Position numbers and translations under genes: made by a program | Assembly: GCA_029204225.1 (NCBI GenBank) | Contig: CM055102.1 | Coordinates: 31,676,607-31,740,606 of the forward strand | Length of the DNA stretch: 64,000 nucleotides | From: Diphasiastrum complanatum | Taxonomy: Eukaryota; Streptophyta; Lycopodiopsida; Lycopodiales; Lycopodiaceae | Reading direction: 5' to 3' | In this document: piece after piece, positions 12,101-27,300 of the stretch | Layout: each line of letters starts with the position of its first letter | How positions within the stretch are numbered: the stretch's first letter is position 1 | Notes under the pieces: model-generated | What the model was told of the DNA's origin: nothing | Seen by the model: only the letters and a program-made list of their open reading frames with translations | Databases searched by the model: none

Positions 12101-14050
12101 TCAAGGCCTTTCAAACAGACCGGGAGTCAGGCAGACATGTTATCTACCGAGATGGTCGGGTGCGTTTCCTTAATGACGCCCCACGCGTTCTTAGTGCTAG
12201 GGACTTGGGGTCCCCGGGTCAGGGAGTGCCCCGGAGCCCCATCCACACCATCTCCGGGTTGGAGTATGGAACTGTGATGGTATACACTCATCTTCCATAG
12301 CTGGAGACCTGATTGATTTCATCACTGGCAAAAACTTATTGCTTTTTATGGAGACTCATGAGAGTCAGGAGAGAGGATTACCTATTTTTCCAGGATACCG
12401 ATGGGATTCTGTATACAGACCTGAGACTAGATCAGCTAGTGGTCATGGATCCGGAGGGGTTACATGCTTATACAAGGAGACACGATGAGCATGCACGTTA
12501 TATCTGGATTCGTATTGTTGGACAGGATATTGGTTTGGACAGGGACCTCTTTGTGGCGGCATGATCTTCATCCTTTGTTGAGGGCACAGGTTCACCCTAC
12601 CTTGATTTATCACCTGATATTATCAGATTCGCAGATTTTTCTCACTGGGGATTTTAATGCCCGAACCTCCTCACGGCAGTCAGAGTTTTATGACATCACC
12701 GACCAGCTCCGCGTTCATGCCCTCGACAGCGATGAGATGGAAGTTACCAGGGTTTCAGAGGACATCCACCCACAAATCTATATTCATATGATTATTCATT
12801 CTCAATTCTCTAACAATGCATTCTCTACAACTTTCGAATTTTTCTTAATAATTGGAGTGCATTCGCTGCCCTGAGCTGCTGGCCCTCCATCGCTACTCTA
12901 ACCTGTCCCTCCATAGGAGCCATTGCCTTTACTCCTGAACCATCCTCTGTTTCCAGCATGGCTTCAGCATCTTCCGTACAGCCAGATCCGCCTACCCCTT
13001 CTCCTTCTATGCCGGTTGCAGTTCCTATCTCCCCATCAAACCCTATTCTTGATAATAGTGAAACTACTGTAGCTATTCCCTTGACTCCAGACACTCCATA
13101 AGCACCTGTTTCTTTCCCTCCATGTGCCTTGGTCAAACTTCTTCGGGATGATCAACTCCGTCTATTTGAATACCTTAACAATCACAGAGAGCAACTGGCT
13201 TTTCATGATTCTCTACTTCTAGTGGTGCAATCGCATCTTCAGAAGTTGGATACTTCCATTCAGGAACTCAAGAACAAAGTTGCAGTTATAAAAAGTGATG
13301 CTTCTTCTCAAATCGCTACTTCAGCTAAAGTCCAACATCTCGAAAATCAGGTGGAACAGCACCATACGGCTGTCCAGTCATGGGCAGATGTGCTTAAAGG
13401 TTCGTCTACAATTATCTCTCCACCTTCGCCTTCACATTTATCTCAGCCACGTTCACTGAGAGCCGTCTGCGAGAACATAAAGCTCTCAACGTTCGTGTTA
13501 GAGGTATTCCGAACTCTCAAAATGTTGTCGAAGAAGCTGAGAAGTTTTTGGAAGGAAATCTTCAACACCATAGCAAAGGTATGGAAATTGCCTGGCGACT
13601 TGGGAAGGACCTTGATACTCTTGACATCCGCTTCACATCAATGTCTCACGGGCGTGAAGTTTTAGGGAAGAGATTCAAATTGCGGGATACCAAAATCTAC
13701 CTGGACGAAGATCTTACCTTCATCCAGGTTCAAGAACGTAAGAAGGCAAGACAAGAAGCTCTATCAACTGGCAAGCGGCTTATCTATCGTGATGGTATTA
13801 TCAGACTTGTCGATCGGAAGCCTATAGTTAATGAGAAGATTTCTGAGATAGAGTTTGAGATAGAGAAATGAAGAGATGTCCAGTTGAACATGTAAATGGT
13901 CTACGCACCATATAATCCTGGCTATATGAATCTTTTCTTAGTTAGTTTTGTCATTTTCCTTTGACGGCATTGATCCATCTTGTGTCCAACTTCTGATGTA
14001 CTCGTTCGTCTTATACACCTTTTGGCATGGAAAAGACGTTAATAAAGCTT

Positions 14051-14145
<95 letters not shown>

Positions 14146-17100
14146 AGCTTGGTAATTTTCCAAACCTGCATTCCTTTAAATGGAAAAACCCATCAGACTT
14201 TGTCGTGATTAGCACCAAACATGTGTCTGCCTGCACCAAGAGCAATACAATGGATTACTTCAATATAGGATAAAAATTCGAATTTTGCAATGAATGGCCA
14301 TTCGTGTTGGTTGTAATATTTAATGGATTATTCTAAAGAATAAAAACATTGAATATTTGATCCAACACGTTTTCAAATAAAAAACTTGGGACTAGAACAA
14401 TAATTTGTTATGAGCAAAATCTATAACGAAAGAGGAAACTCACTTCAAGGTATTGTACATAGGCATACAAAAATGCTGTTGGATTATAACAAGGAAGACA
14501 AATTGGCGAAAAAGTTTCCGTCCTTCTGTACAAGCACAACACGGACCTTACATCTTTATTCCCAACATATGTATGCTTCAATCATGCTTGATGTCATTTT
14601 CAAAAAAACCATAAAGGATGTCAAATGATACAAAAGAATTTTGAGACAACATGATAGCACCAAAAGATCATTCATAAAAAATACCACAGAAATAATCAAT
14701 ACAAACTTACAAAGTAGTGTCTCAAATAAATAGAGTTTAGCAACCATGGTCAAACATGACAAGAAAACATTACAAGACTAAATCTTACACTAAAATAAAT
14801 TTGTGAAGATATATAGCACCATCACCAAATGAAGTTCATTACTTTCACTCTCAATATTCAAATTGCTCTTCAATAAAGCTCATACAAGGAGGGGTCCCCA
14901 CCTTGGCCCTCAACACATGTCCTATGTGAGGAATGTATCTTATGTTTATAAACATAGTGGACTGCACAAGTCCATTGCTCCATTGTTCATTGTGATCCTT
15001 TGTATCCCATGTGATCCCATACTGATCATTTATGTTCTGATTAAGTATTGTTCAAAGCAAAGGGACCCCAATTGCATGTTATATTAGAGATCTCATGCTA
15101 AAATATCAATCTTGTGGGAAACATTGTCTTAAAGGTTAAAGGGACCCCAATTCTAGTTGATGTGCATGATATAACCTTTATCATGAAGTTCATGAATAAG
15201 AATACAAATTTGACTACAAACTGCATCTAATGTTACACCTTCCAAGTGATTATGCATTGTGATTCCTAGTTGAAGTACAATGATGTTATTTTTGTTATGT
15301 AGAATACAATGATGATTATTTTCCATTCTGCATTGTTATTTCTAGTTGAAGGACAGTGATGTTATTTATGTTATGTGGAATACAATGGTGAGAATTATTT
15401 TCCTTACTTTTCAAATATATAACAAGATAGTAGTAAGATGTTCCTTGGGTAGACTATGCATGCTCTAGGAGCTAGAGAACTCCCATGAAACAAATATGTG
15501 CAAAAAACCTAGTGTATTAAAGATGGGCCTACACAGTTAGGCTAATAAGTCAATGACTTTGCAAGATTGAATTGGACTATATGGCAACTGAGAAATTGAG
15601 TCTTAGAATTTGTGAACAAATCCCGCCCAACATTGTTTGGAATGGCTTTGGGTGTGAGCCGGAGCTATAGAATTGAGATACTTCTCCAATGACAACAATG
15701 TAAAATATGAATTTTTCTCCTTACTTTCTAAACACACCAACACAGGCAAGCACTTTAGGCCAACAGGAACATTTACTACAAAGTAAATGATGTAAAGCAG
15801 CTATAAGAACTATATCACCATCATACAGATCAGTTTTGACTTTCGTACCTGAAGGAATCAGAGGATGAGACAAAGTTTGATAACAAAAGGAAATCATCCG
15901 GATGAAGGGATGCTTTGCGAGGTCCAACAATACTTATAACCTGCATTTAACTAATCAGATAAAACTCATGTTCAAAACAGACCTATTGACAAAAATTTGA
16001 TAGAGTCCCCATCTTTGAAATGATGCGGCCCCACAACACTAGATTCACTAACCAGACAAAAGTCACATTCAAAACTGAAACTAGTCACAAGAATAAGGGT
16101 CATAATCATTGCAAAGAATCCGACAAAGTTCTGTAAGATGACTAATCTCTTATACGCTAGAAAAAGCAGTTATGTCTGGAGGCATTCTCATTGTTAAAGA
16201 CTGACTCACAAAGATTCAGCCGTACCTCAAAGAAATAAGTTCTAGATTATCTTCAAGGAATAAAATCATTAACATGTCAAGGTGTGTGATGCTGAATAGA
16301 GTTTTAGTACAAAGGATGCCAGCTCTAGCTACAAAGGTATGTATGCACACAGTAATTGAGGTGGGCCAAAAACCAGGAACACTTAAAATCATTGGACAAA
16401 AGTAACTAAGGACATCCTTGGCTAATGCATTAACTAAACTGCAATTAAATAACTAAATTCCAAGTTCTCAATTTATTTTTATACATAAGACGGTAGCCAC
16501 ACCTTGAACGAAGGTCTCAACTGAGAAACAATAGACGTTGTATTCGGACAGATAGCAAAGATTAAGAAGTATTTATCAGATAAAACATTCAAGTATGCAA
16601 ACTTGAAGAAGGCTTATAATGAAGGAAGAAAAGTATAACTTGTACAAGAAAATCAAGAATCTAACTTCACTGATGCATATTAAAAATAATGAAACATCTT
16701 CGACAGAGAAACGGCATCCAGCAAGATTCCCTAAAACCTAACATTCATTCAATACACTGTCCAGCATAAATGCATTGATTTGAGACAAAGAGCTATTCTG
16801 CAGTGCATGCGAGTGACCTGCAAATTTACAAAATTCAGACTGAGAAGTAAGGCAAAAAAGAATCAAACATGTAATCTCACTAATGCATATTGGAAAGACC
16901 AATTTGAACAAAAAAGGCAAGTTCAAATACATTGGATGACTCCTTCCATCAACATCAACCTAGAATATTTAGTGTTATGCAACACTCTGGAAGCCAAAAT
17001 CATGAATTGAGCAGAGCAGAAGTTTCTAAACATTAGATGTTTCATAACATACCACACACTCAACTATCAAAGGCCATCGTCTGTATCCAATCCTTACAAA

Positions 17101-20100
17101 ATATGTTTCCAAGGGAAAAAAACATACTAGCATGCTACGGATGTAGTAACAATACTAACCTTTGAACCACACATCAGCAATGCAAAAAGAACTCCTGAAT
17201 CTGCAACATCCTGTAAGGCAGCTCCTGCAGCTTGTCTTGCAGTATATGGCAATGGTAGGCAAGTGTAAGCATGGAGAAATGTGGTGAAATTCCTGGAAGC
17301 AAGCACCTTTCAATCAATTTGTGTACAGGAAAATTTTACGGTGATGTTGAGACTCCCAACATTTCCAAATCAATCTCAGAAAACGCACTCAGCAAACAGC
17401 CACAGTACCACAGCTTTGTTCTACAGGAACATTACGCCTAGACGGGAACACTACCAAGCAATAAGTAGCAACTAAATACCAATGGAGAAAGGTGAAAGGT
17501 GAACAAGCAACCCGTAAGTTTGAAAACTTGTAAATGGAGAAAGTCAAACCAGTTTAACAATCCAAGGGATGAATAATTTGGTTGTTTAAGAGGTCCATTT
17601 TGTGTTGAAAATTTAAAAAGTGAAAGCTCAAGTGGTTATTTCACATGCTTCCAAGAATACATCATTCCCAAACATGTCCTCGAGGCTCGAACACAATTTG
17701 GTGGCAGAGACAAGCAGGTTATGGTTTGGATTTGAATGCATCAACATCTCAGAGGTTACTTGAACATCATATAGTTATGCTCTCTTTCACAACAGCACGA
17801 GAATATTATGACAGATATCACATCTTTCAGGTTTAAATCAAAGATACGAGCCTTGAGATAAACACAACCAATGAGCAACATCCTAGTTAAAGCAGATATA
17901 TTTACTAGTCCATAGCTGACCTACTCTAGAAGCTTAAGAAATTTATGCAACATTTATTTTTAGGCAGATAAACTTCGAGCATTCTGACTCCTTTCTAAGT
18001 AAAGGAGTTTCGAATTAAGCAGTATTTACAACAAGATTATAACATTCCTTCATATTTGAAGTTGACATCAGGTCATGTAAACAGCTAGAAATCTCAATAC
18101 AACAAGCACTGAGACTAAATGGCTGATATGAGTCCAATAACACTGATATGTCTTTATTGTCCAGATGTAACTAGCTAATCAGAAACCACTTCAGAGTAGA
18201 ATTCCAGATGTCCATAACCAATGGTAAACTTTTAGATCATTATGCTTTGGCAGGTTGGTCTTAAACTCTGCTAGTCACATATGTGTGCTTTGCACATAGG
18301 CGAAACAGCTTTTTGCTCACTTAGCCCATTCTGACTCTTTGATAACTAGGACAAGTCTGCTATTTGTAAAACATGTTTATCTTAGAAAGGTACAAAGTAT
18401 CATCTCTCAATCTTTTCAGTTAATTTTTACATTGTAGGCAAGTTTCTGGAGTAATGTCACTACACACTTTCTGTCCCCGATGAGGCTTGAAAGTGAACAT
18501 ATCGAAGACCAAAGTAATGGTCTTCAATACCTCCAGAGCATTCATGCAGCGTCAGGAGTTCTTCCTTGATGGCCAGCCCTTGGATATTGTCTCATCATAT
18601 ACCTACTTGGGAGTTTTATTCACTGGACCTATCTTTACTATGAGACGGGCAGCATCGGATCATCTTGGAAAGGGTCACTCCTCCCTTATCCAGCTTGAGA
18701 GATTTTGTTTCCAGAGTCATATCTATGATGCTCCCAGTAAGTGTAGCCTTTTCGACACTATGGTTACTCCCACAGCACTATATGTGTACAGGTCTCACTT
18801 CCTCAGATTGGTCTCGCATCTCCCGGCTCCAGGTCACCATGTTATCACGGATTATTCGGGCTAAGCCCTCAGTCCGCACCAGATTATCGTCGCGGAGTTT
18901 GTTGTCCCTCCTTTGATCGTGGATGTCCTTTTTTAGCTCATTATATATTTTCAAAGAGTTCTAACTCTCCCCTCTGATAGATACTCTTACCTAGGAGTCT
19001 CATCTTTGAGATTATTAGATGATCATGGAGTTCATTTCGCAAGGTATTCCCAGGCGGTACAATTCCTTAGTACGTTTGGTATTTCACTCTCGCCCCCCCC
19101 CAGTAGGCACTCATGATTATATCAGACGTTCTCTCTACCGTGCATACCTTCAGTACACTTGGCAGGGGCAGTTGAGCGTGAAGCCAGATTTCTATCGGAC
19201 ACACTTCTTGGACTTGGACACATCAGGTTTTCCTATACAAGCACTTTACCTTGACCATGGTCTGTCACATTGCCTACGCTTCACTCTTGGGCAGTTTCGG
19301 GTCTCTTCTCACCAGTTGGCTATTGAGACGGGACGACACCAAGGTATTCCACGCGAGCAGAGATTATGTCAGATGTGTTCCTTGGGGGAGGCGGAATCAG
19401 AGGAGCATTTCCTTTTCAGATGCCCAGCTTATTATGAGATCCGTGGATGTTATCATTGTCTTTTTAGAGACACACCCTCTCTCCACTCTCTCATCACTTA
19501 TGTCGATCCTCGATGTGTCGCTCTTATGTTATACGAGATGTCTTTATTGCCTAAATTGTCATGTCAATTAAAAAGGATCAAAGTACTGAGACTTCCAAAA
19601 AATAGAATTAAAACCCTTTGCATAACATAAAGAAAAGCATTCAATTTTTTGCAATACAAAATAAAATTTATTTTATATCGACCTTAATGCACAAAGAGAT
19701 GTTAGGGATCCACAAATAGGGGTTTTGAGGCTTACCACTTAGTTATCTAATGAAATTACAGAGAAGCACAGAGAAAAAACTTGCAAGGTTTTTAGGACTA
19801 TCATTTCAAAGAAATCTGATGAAAGACCAAGACTTCAATAACAATGTGAAAATCTGCAAATTTAAGATTGCTCCAACAAAAAGAAACGATAGTTGCATAC
19901 CAATTGAAGGCATGTACCAAAGAGGAGAACACAACATCAGTGCCTCCAAGCAATGGTCTCATATCAAATTTTGAATTCTTCTCAAAACATTTATCCACTG
20001 CCTTGGTCAAAAGAAGTAAGAGCTGCATAATGAGCATTGGAAAAAATGAATATTGTGTATGCTTACTCAAAACCAGATCATTGATTGATACATAGCAATG

Positions 20101-23100
20101 TTGAAAGACAAAACATTATCGCAATGCTCAAGCTAGGGTTATCCCAAACATAGCAAACATCTCATATAATCTTCAACCTCTATGGGAGCTTATATCCAAA
20201 ATCTTCAATCATTATGCAAAGCTGTGTCGCCCGTTCTGGAACAGAACGCGTTCCAGAACTTCGTTCTAGATTGAGCCAAAAAAGACATTACTTTCAATAT
20301 GTACTGAAACAAGTATGTTAATATCTTTTTATTCCGATTTTCTACAACGCTGTTTTTCAAGAACGTTCATTGAACTCAACAGCTGACTTCTGAAGGTGTT
20401 TTGGTGCTGTCAATCATTCATCCTTGCATCATTAGTGGAAGCTGTGTGTCAGAAGGTGTCTCTTTCTTTTCTGACTTTCTACAAAATTGTTTGCAAAAAC
20501 ATTTATTGATCTCCACAGCTGATCCGCTTAACATGTTTGCGGCCCTCGCCCTGGCCTGGCTGACACTCTGTTGTATTATTTCCGCGCTTCCTGCTAAAGA
20601 TGTTGGCAGTTGCAATTGCCCTTATTCAGTTCTTCTGCAGTCACCCACACACCGCGCACCCCCCCCCCCCCCCCGGGGTGGGTAGTTTCACTCCTACCTA
20701 AGCATTCCGCCTCCTCAAATAGTGGTGGGATCGAGACTTTCCACATTCTCATCCTCAAAACCTCAGAACAGCTTTCTCTGATGCAAAGGCAGGACTATAT
20801 CCTCCAATGCCCCATTCACGAAGTTATTATGTGAATGTTGTGGCAAGCCACTTTCTTCGACCCAAAGGTATTCTGACAAATACTAAGAAACTTATACCAT
20901 TCATGATTTTGCGTTAAAGCATGCAAAGTAAAGAGCAGCACAATAAAATAATTAGGATCATGATGATATGACAAAACTGCTTACAGCAGTAGCCACATAA
21001 CACTCAAAGCATGAAGCACATAATATGATGACCATTTTCCTAAGGGCATAAACAGTTTGCAGCTGATGAAAATGAAGAGTATATAGTGGACTCATGCAAA
21101 AATTCATTTTACACCTTCAGCACAAAACTTGGAACATATCTTGCAAGCCTTCAATCTGCATCACTTCCGTATTTGCACCATTAGGGATATTAAGTTTGGA
21201 AGCAGGAGATTTGGCCGTCCAGAACTGAAAACATCTATGAGTTTAGGAGCCAGTCTTTAAAAAGAAATAAAAAGGACAAGAAGCTGCTTGGCTCAGAAAA
21301 AAATCCATACACAGCACGACAGAGAAAACATAGAAATAATCCAATGCAGAGACCATTCAAAAGCAGCTCCACTTCATCATGCTTGAAAGTTTCTAAGTTT
21401 AGTCTACGCGAGTGTTGCCTACTATGTATCATGCTTACGATCACTATAGAGGGACGCAAAACAAAAGAATGAGGAACGCATAGTATAAATGAATCCTCAA
21501 TATATCAATTATTGAGGCTTCATCATAAATAAAGTTGCAGGGATCAATTGCGGAATGAGTTCACATAAACCTTCATTTGTATGCCAATCAATACAACAGT
21601 TCACGTTGCTGCCTAAAATTAAACAATTTAGCTTTTCACTTTGAGAAGGAATGCATGCTTTATCACTGTATGCTTTCATAAAAAAAGAATGCAGGCTATC
21701 TGGATATTCAGAAATTAAAGTGTATACGAGGACAAAATACCTGACCATGTAAGAGCTCAAGTTGGCGCTGTAAAGCCTGGATAGGCTCTTCAGTTGCGCA
21801 TATTGAGACCAAAAAGATTGGACCTTTCACTAAAAACACTATCTGAAACCAAATAGCCAGAAAAGACGTTAGGATAAGTAAGTTCAATCAGATCCATGCA
21901 CCAGTGCATGTACTTGTTATAAAGAATGTGATATCAAGACACATTGATGTTTATTAAAAAGGGCACTGAGGGGAGTTAACCTATTATATCTTTTCAGAAA
22001 GTAGCACTGTTTCATTTGAGCTACTGTACTCCTCCAAGATCATAGATAAACTCCTTGTAGAAACTTTAGCTAGCAAAAATACCATGCACAAAAAACAGCA
22101 AACTAAAATTGATATCACAGCAAGGCTATTAAACGAGAAGTGAAAGGATTCATAAACAAACCTGATGATTACCAGCTCGTATTGACTGGATGCAATCGCC
22201 ACTGTCATAGTCCAAAACAGCACACAGCAAACAAAATAACAGTCAGCCCTGCAACTTACAATAAGATGCTCCAGCACCATCAAAGCACGACAATGAGAAT
22301 GACTTCAAAAGAGACATCAAATTCTATCCTTCCACACTCTGATGAACTGCACAGACCTGTTCTGGACAAATGACATGATAGCTTGTATGGTTGCCGAAAA
22401 TCCTGCCAATCTATTTTCATCACCATATCTGTAGCATTATAGTACCACAGTTATGAATACTACAGATGCTCTGAATACTACAGCTGCTCTGCTCCTCACG
22501 AATGATAGCAGGCCACAGAAATGCAAAACAGAACATGTTGGCTTATAAAATCTGCTTGATTGAAATCCAACCTAGAATAAATGGGCTTTCCGGCGTTACT
22601 GAGTATCAAAAAATGCTTCTTATGCCCTCGCCATGAGGGGGAGGCATCATCCTGCAAAAGAATAAATAGCTACAATCACTCAAGTGGCAAATAGTGATAC
22701 GTAAGAAACAGATATTTTGAATGGCCAACTTTTTGCTTTGTTGATTGTGTTCACAATGTCATATTCCTGATCAACAACGACTCGCATCAAGAAGAGCATT
22801 CTCTGAAGACATCTGGATAAGCGCTTTGCAATAGATAGTTACCATTGATGTAGCCCCCACAAGCTATGAGGATAGAAGTGTAAAATTAAAGATGATTTCT
22901 GGAAATCATTAACGAATCGAGAGATGGTTGAAATGAAATTCTAACGACATTAAAGGGGTTGAACGCATCAGAAGTATAACCAGGTCAGATGTTTAAGGAC
23001 TATTATTGCACAAAGTTACTTTGAAGACATATTGACTCAATGTAGTCTTTGATAGTAACTGAACACATTCATAAAAATCTTTCGCTTTAGGAAGACTATC

Positions 23101-24352
23101 CACAAAGTTTTAAGAGCATCAATTGTTAGAAAAAAGACTTGTTCATACAAGTAACCAAGAAAAGATTCCCGGTGTGTCTAAACAATAGCCATACACATAT
23201 GGAAGAGAACACAAGTGATGAGATGAACAACTATGTCCCATTGCAAATGTGATAAGGAGCACTACGTCATACAAATTTTAGCCATAATGTCTCTAGACTA
23301 ATAATAAAAAAGCAACATACAAGCAATTACCTAAATGATGCCTCTATATATGGTAAAAGTACCCAACTCTATCTATAGCAAAACTTGTGCTCTAAATCAA
23401 GCACTCTAACCTCTAACTCCAGTCAACATCAAGTCAACTTGAATATGCTGAATATAGGCCCCTAGTAACAGCTAGCAGGCTGGCCTCAAATATTCTAGAC
23501 AATAACAATAGGGGTAACAAATAAACATTGATTCTAAGTTCTAACACTCCCCTTAATGTTTACATTGTTGCGTTCTGGAACGTGCATTCCAAACATGAGA
23601 TCAGCGATCCACAACCCAGCTTGCAAAAAAAAAAAAAAAATGCTAATGGCTGAATTATTTTTTTGATAATCTGATTAGTGCTATATGAACTTAAAAATCA
23701 TCAATGAACGCATTAGAAGAACAACGTATTGATGAACTGGAAAGAGGCAAAAATAACATTGCATAGAGACTACAGCTATATTGATCTGGTCAATTACAAA
23801 TAGAGATACACTGCAAACCAAAAAAACGTTGGAGTGAAAACAATCCACGTTACAAGCTTACTGAATCCAACTAAATAGGAAAGCACCTAAGATCACAGAA
23901 ACTTCTGATGGTTGATTAACACCTACGAGAAGTCTAGAGAGTGCTACAAGCAACACACACTCTTGCCTTGATAGCACAGGTATATAAGCCTTCATAGAAC
24001 GGTTTTAGGAGCTCAGTCAAGGATTGTACAGGGTGCGTATGGCTGAATTTCAACCATTTATCCATGTCATGATTACTAAATTATTGAAAGTTTATCTATA
24101 AAGTAGGCCATTAAGTTGTCTTTCACAACTTCACCCTTATCCTCACTCATCATCCCTGAGTTTAGGACTCAACTAGCATTAAGAGTGATAATTACTTGCA
24201 ATAGCAAGGGCTTTTCTTAGTATGCACTGTTTAAGAACCTACTGCTAATTGAACCGGCATAACCCCACCCTTTTATATAGTTTTCCTAAAAAAAATTTAA
24301 GGAGAAGCAAAAAAAATAAAGGCACAGGAAAAAAAATCCAATACATACATAA

Positions 24353-24397
<45 letters not shown>

Positions 24398-27300
24398 CCA
24401 GGAAACCCTAACCCTAATCTCCGAATACATTATGGAACGAGTATAGTCACTAACAAGAACTATGCATAACATAATTATGCATGTATATCCTTCATCGCAC
24501 TCATGTAATGAAGATCTTCAACTAGTGTATGATCCATGATCATTTGATCTTGATGTCTTCATTACTCAATGTAGACCTCCTTCGCATGTTGATCCTCTTT
24601 GTATGATCCTACTTCAAATCAATGTTGAGTCGAATCGCGATTCGTTGAAAAAACCGCAATTCGAAAGTCCTTTTTGAAAAGGTCCGGTTCGAACCGTTTT
24701 TTGACTGTTCGAACCGTTTTCAAAAAAAAAAAAACTCGTCGCCGCCTTCTCGTCGGACCTCCTGCTCGTTACCTCCTGCTCCTCGCAACTCATTTCGTTA
24801 CCTCCTGCTCGTTACCTCCTGCTCCTCGCGGCTCGTTACCTCCTGCTCCTCGCGACTCGTTACCTCCTGTGCTCGTTACCTCCTGCAGCCTGCTCGTTAC
24901 CTCCTCCCGAAGGTTCCCAAATTTCCGCTCCCGAAGGTTCCCAGATTTCCGCACCCACGAGAGAGAGAGATCCGAGACAGAATCCAGATCCGTGCGAGAA
25001 ATCCGAGAGAGAGAGAGAGGGGTGGAGTTGTGTGAGAGGGGTGGAATTGTGTGTGTGGCTGTTGACGTGTGTGTTCAGTGTGTGTGACTGTTGACAAATG
25101 TGTGTGTGTGTGTGTGTGTGTGTGTTAAATGTTTGACCTTCGAACTTAGCCCTGCTCAGACCTTCTTGTCGTGATTTTGATCTGATCCTTGAATTTATTT
25201 TTCACCTTCTGATTTTCAAGCTCCTAAACACAGCGAACAATTAGTAGCTATAATCTGGCTATAAATCAGCAATCAGTCTCAACTCAACCAGTGAACAATT
25301 TGCAGTTCACTCCAGCGATCAAGTTCGATTCAAACACGGTTCGAAAAGGCAATTCGAAAGGTACCCTTCAAATGACTTTCCAATGTCTTGCTTTTGTATA
25401 AATGTCCCTTATTGCATATGTGTGGCCTTCATGACTGCAACATATGACCTGATTCCTTGGGATCAAACAGATTGACTCCCCTTGAATCAAATAATATAGA
25501 TAGGATAGCCTTTGCCATAACTTTGTTGCTTGAAGATTGACTCCCTTGGTCTCTTTGAACATCTTCCAAGCTACCATCAATATGTAAGGATCTCACCAAC
25601 ACCCATAAAAAAATGTAACCCTTTTTAATTAGCAAAGCACCATTATAACTTGTAAATAGTTGACTCCACCTATGTTGAATCCTTGAATTGACTCGACTTT
25701 AATCCTTCGGGTACTCTCATAAGTTACCGCTTGTGATGGACTTAGCTTAACTATTCCCCTTGGATGTCCATTTTGAAAACCAGATCATTGTTGCAAATTT
25801 CGTTTGCAACTGGATCATTGCCAATATCGATCATGGAAGTTGTTGTGTTGGCCTACGTGTGAAGAAGCTTGTAGCTTTGGACAAACCAGAGACTCCTTTG
25901 CCCGAGCATGTACAACAAGGTTGCCAACGACTTGCTTCATCGAATCAAAGCCTTGGGTCAAACTTGAGATTTGCCCGTCGATTGGATGGAGGTTAGAATT
26001 GACAAGAAATTGTAGGGGTGGTGGATCTTTTACGAAGAAGGACCGCAATTGATCTTTTATGAAGAAGAAAAATCATCAAAGAACTGACAAAGATTTATAA
26101 AGAACTGTCAAAGTTTGTGGAAAAGAAGCACGGTCAAAGGACATGTTGTCTAGGAAGGATACGTACATCAAATTTATGGGCAATAACAAGTGTAAGCCAA
26201 GGCAATCATCTTGTGGTGGCAACAACACAATCCTGTTAGGGTTTCAACAGGTTATTAGGTCAATTGTAAACCTACAAGTTACGGTCCTACCATGTAGAAG
26301 TGAATTTGCAGTTGAGGGCAAAATTTCGGTTGGAATTTTAGCCTAAAAGTTAGGGTTGAGCAAAGTAAAAGATCAGGTATGCAAATCAAATTAGTTTTCG
26401 TCAATGGTGTGGAAACAGACCAAAATGTCAGGTAAACCTACTTGGGGTGGCATGCAAATGTGCACGTTGTTGACTGAGGTTATTGATGGATATTTCTAAG
26501 AAGACCTAAACGCAAAGGTACACAATATACCTGATTAGAATTGCACGTACGAACACATGTTATTGGCTGCGGTTGGTTGAAGATTTCTATGAGAAATCTG
26601 AAGCATACTCAATTGAATGGTAAAAGCAATAATATCACGTGAGATTTATGATTAATCAAAGTGATTGTTTTGTTGTGGTTGTCAAGTAAATTCCTGGATA
26701 CCGTCCAAGTCATAGTTGATTACTCATGTGCATTGTGATGGTACCAAGTGAAGATCGGTTCTACTAAGAAGGTCTACTCTAAGTTGAAGAAAAGTTCGAT
26801 GTTTTCTTCGAATTCTTGTATCTATCCAAGTCTTTCTTGAATATTGGCACTAACACTAGTTGCAATTGGCATGTTTCAAAAGTGCAAAGAGATTGAGACT
26901 TAGGAACATCATATGCATCGTCTGATATGGTAAACACTTGATAAACCCTCTAGGTTCTCAACTCAAAAAGTGCTGCCTTTTTCAAAGTTTGGCTCTAACA
27001 CTATTTGTAATTGGCATGTTTCAAAGTTATAAGAGATTACATTCACATGAAAATGTCATCGCTTCACTGACCTCATCCGGGTGCCGTTTTCCAGGTATCC
27101 AGTTTGCTGCTTGTAGATTATGATCATCCCTGCATCCATTTTCCGCTATTGCATCCCCAATTTCCTCCAATCCACTCACACTAGAAACACTAGCTGGACT
27201 ACTTCCACTTCCAGCCACGTAGCCGCTTGTGCCTCCACTACTGCCGCTCTGACTAAGAGGCACTTCCAGAAAGGGTTCCGAAACATCTTCATCACTTTCT

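Noticed and set aside
15721-15930. Minus-strand ORF overlapping MON1 exon 8
   Set aside because: It uses another frame than the conserved KASLHPDD exon and runs into intron 8.
24402-24422. Interstitial telomere array
   Set aside because: Only about two CCCTAA units beside a TG repeat; too short to claim a fusion or telomere relic.
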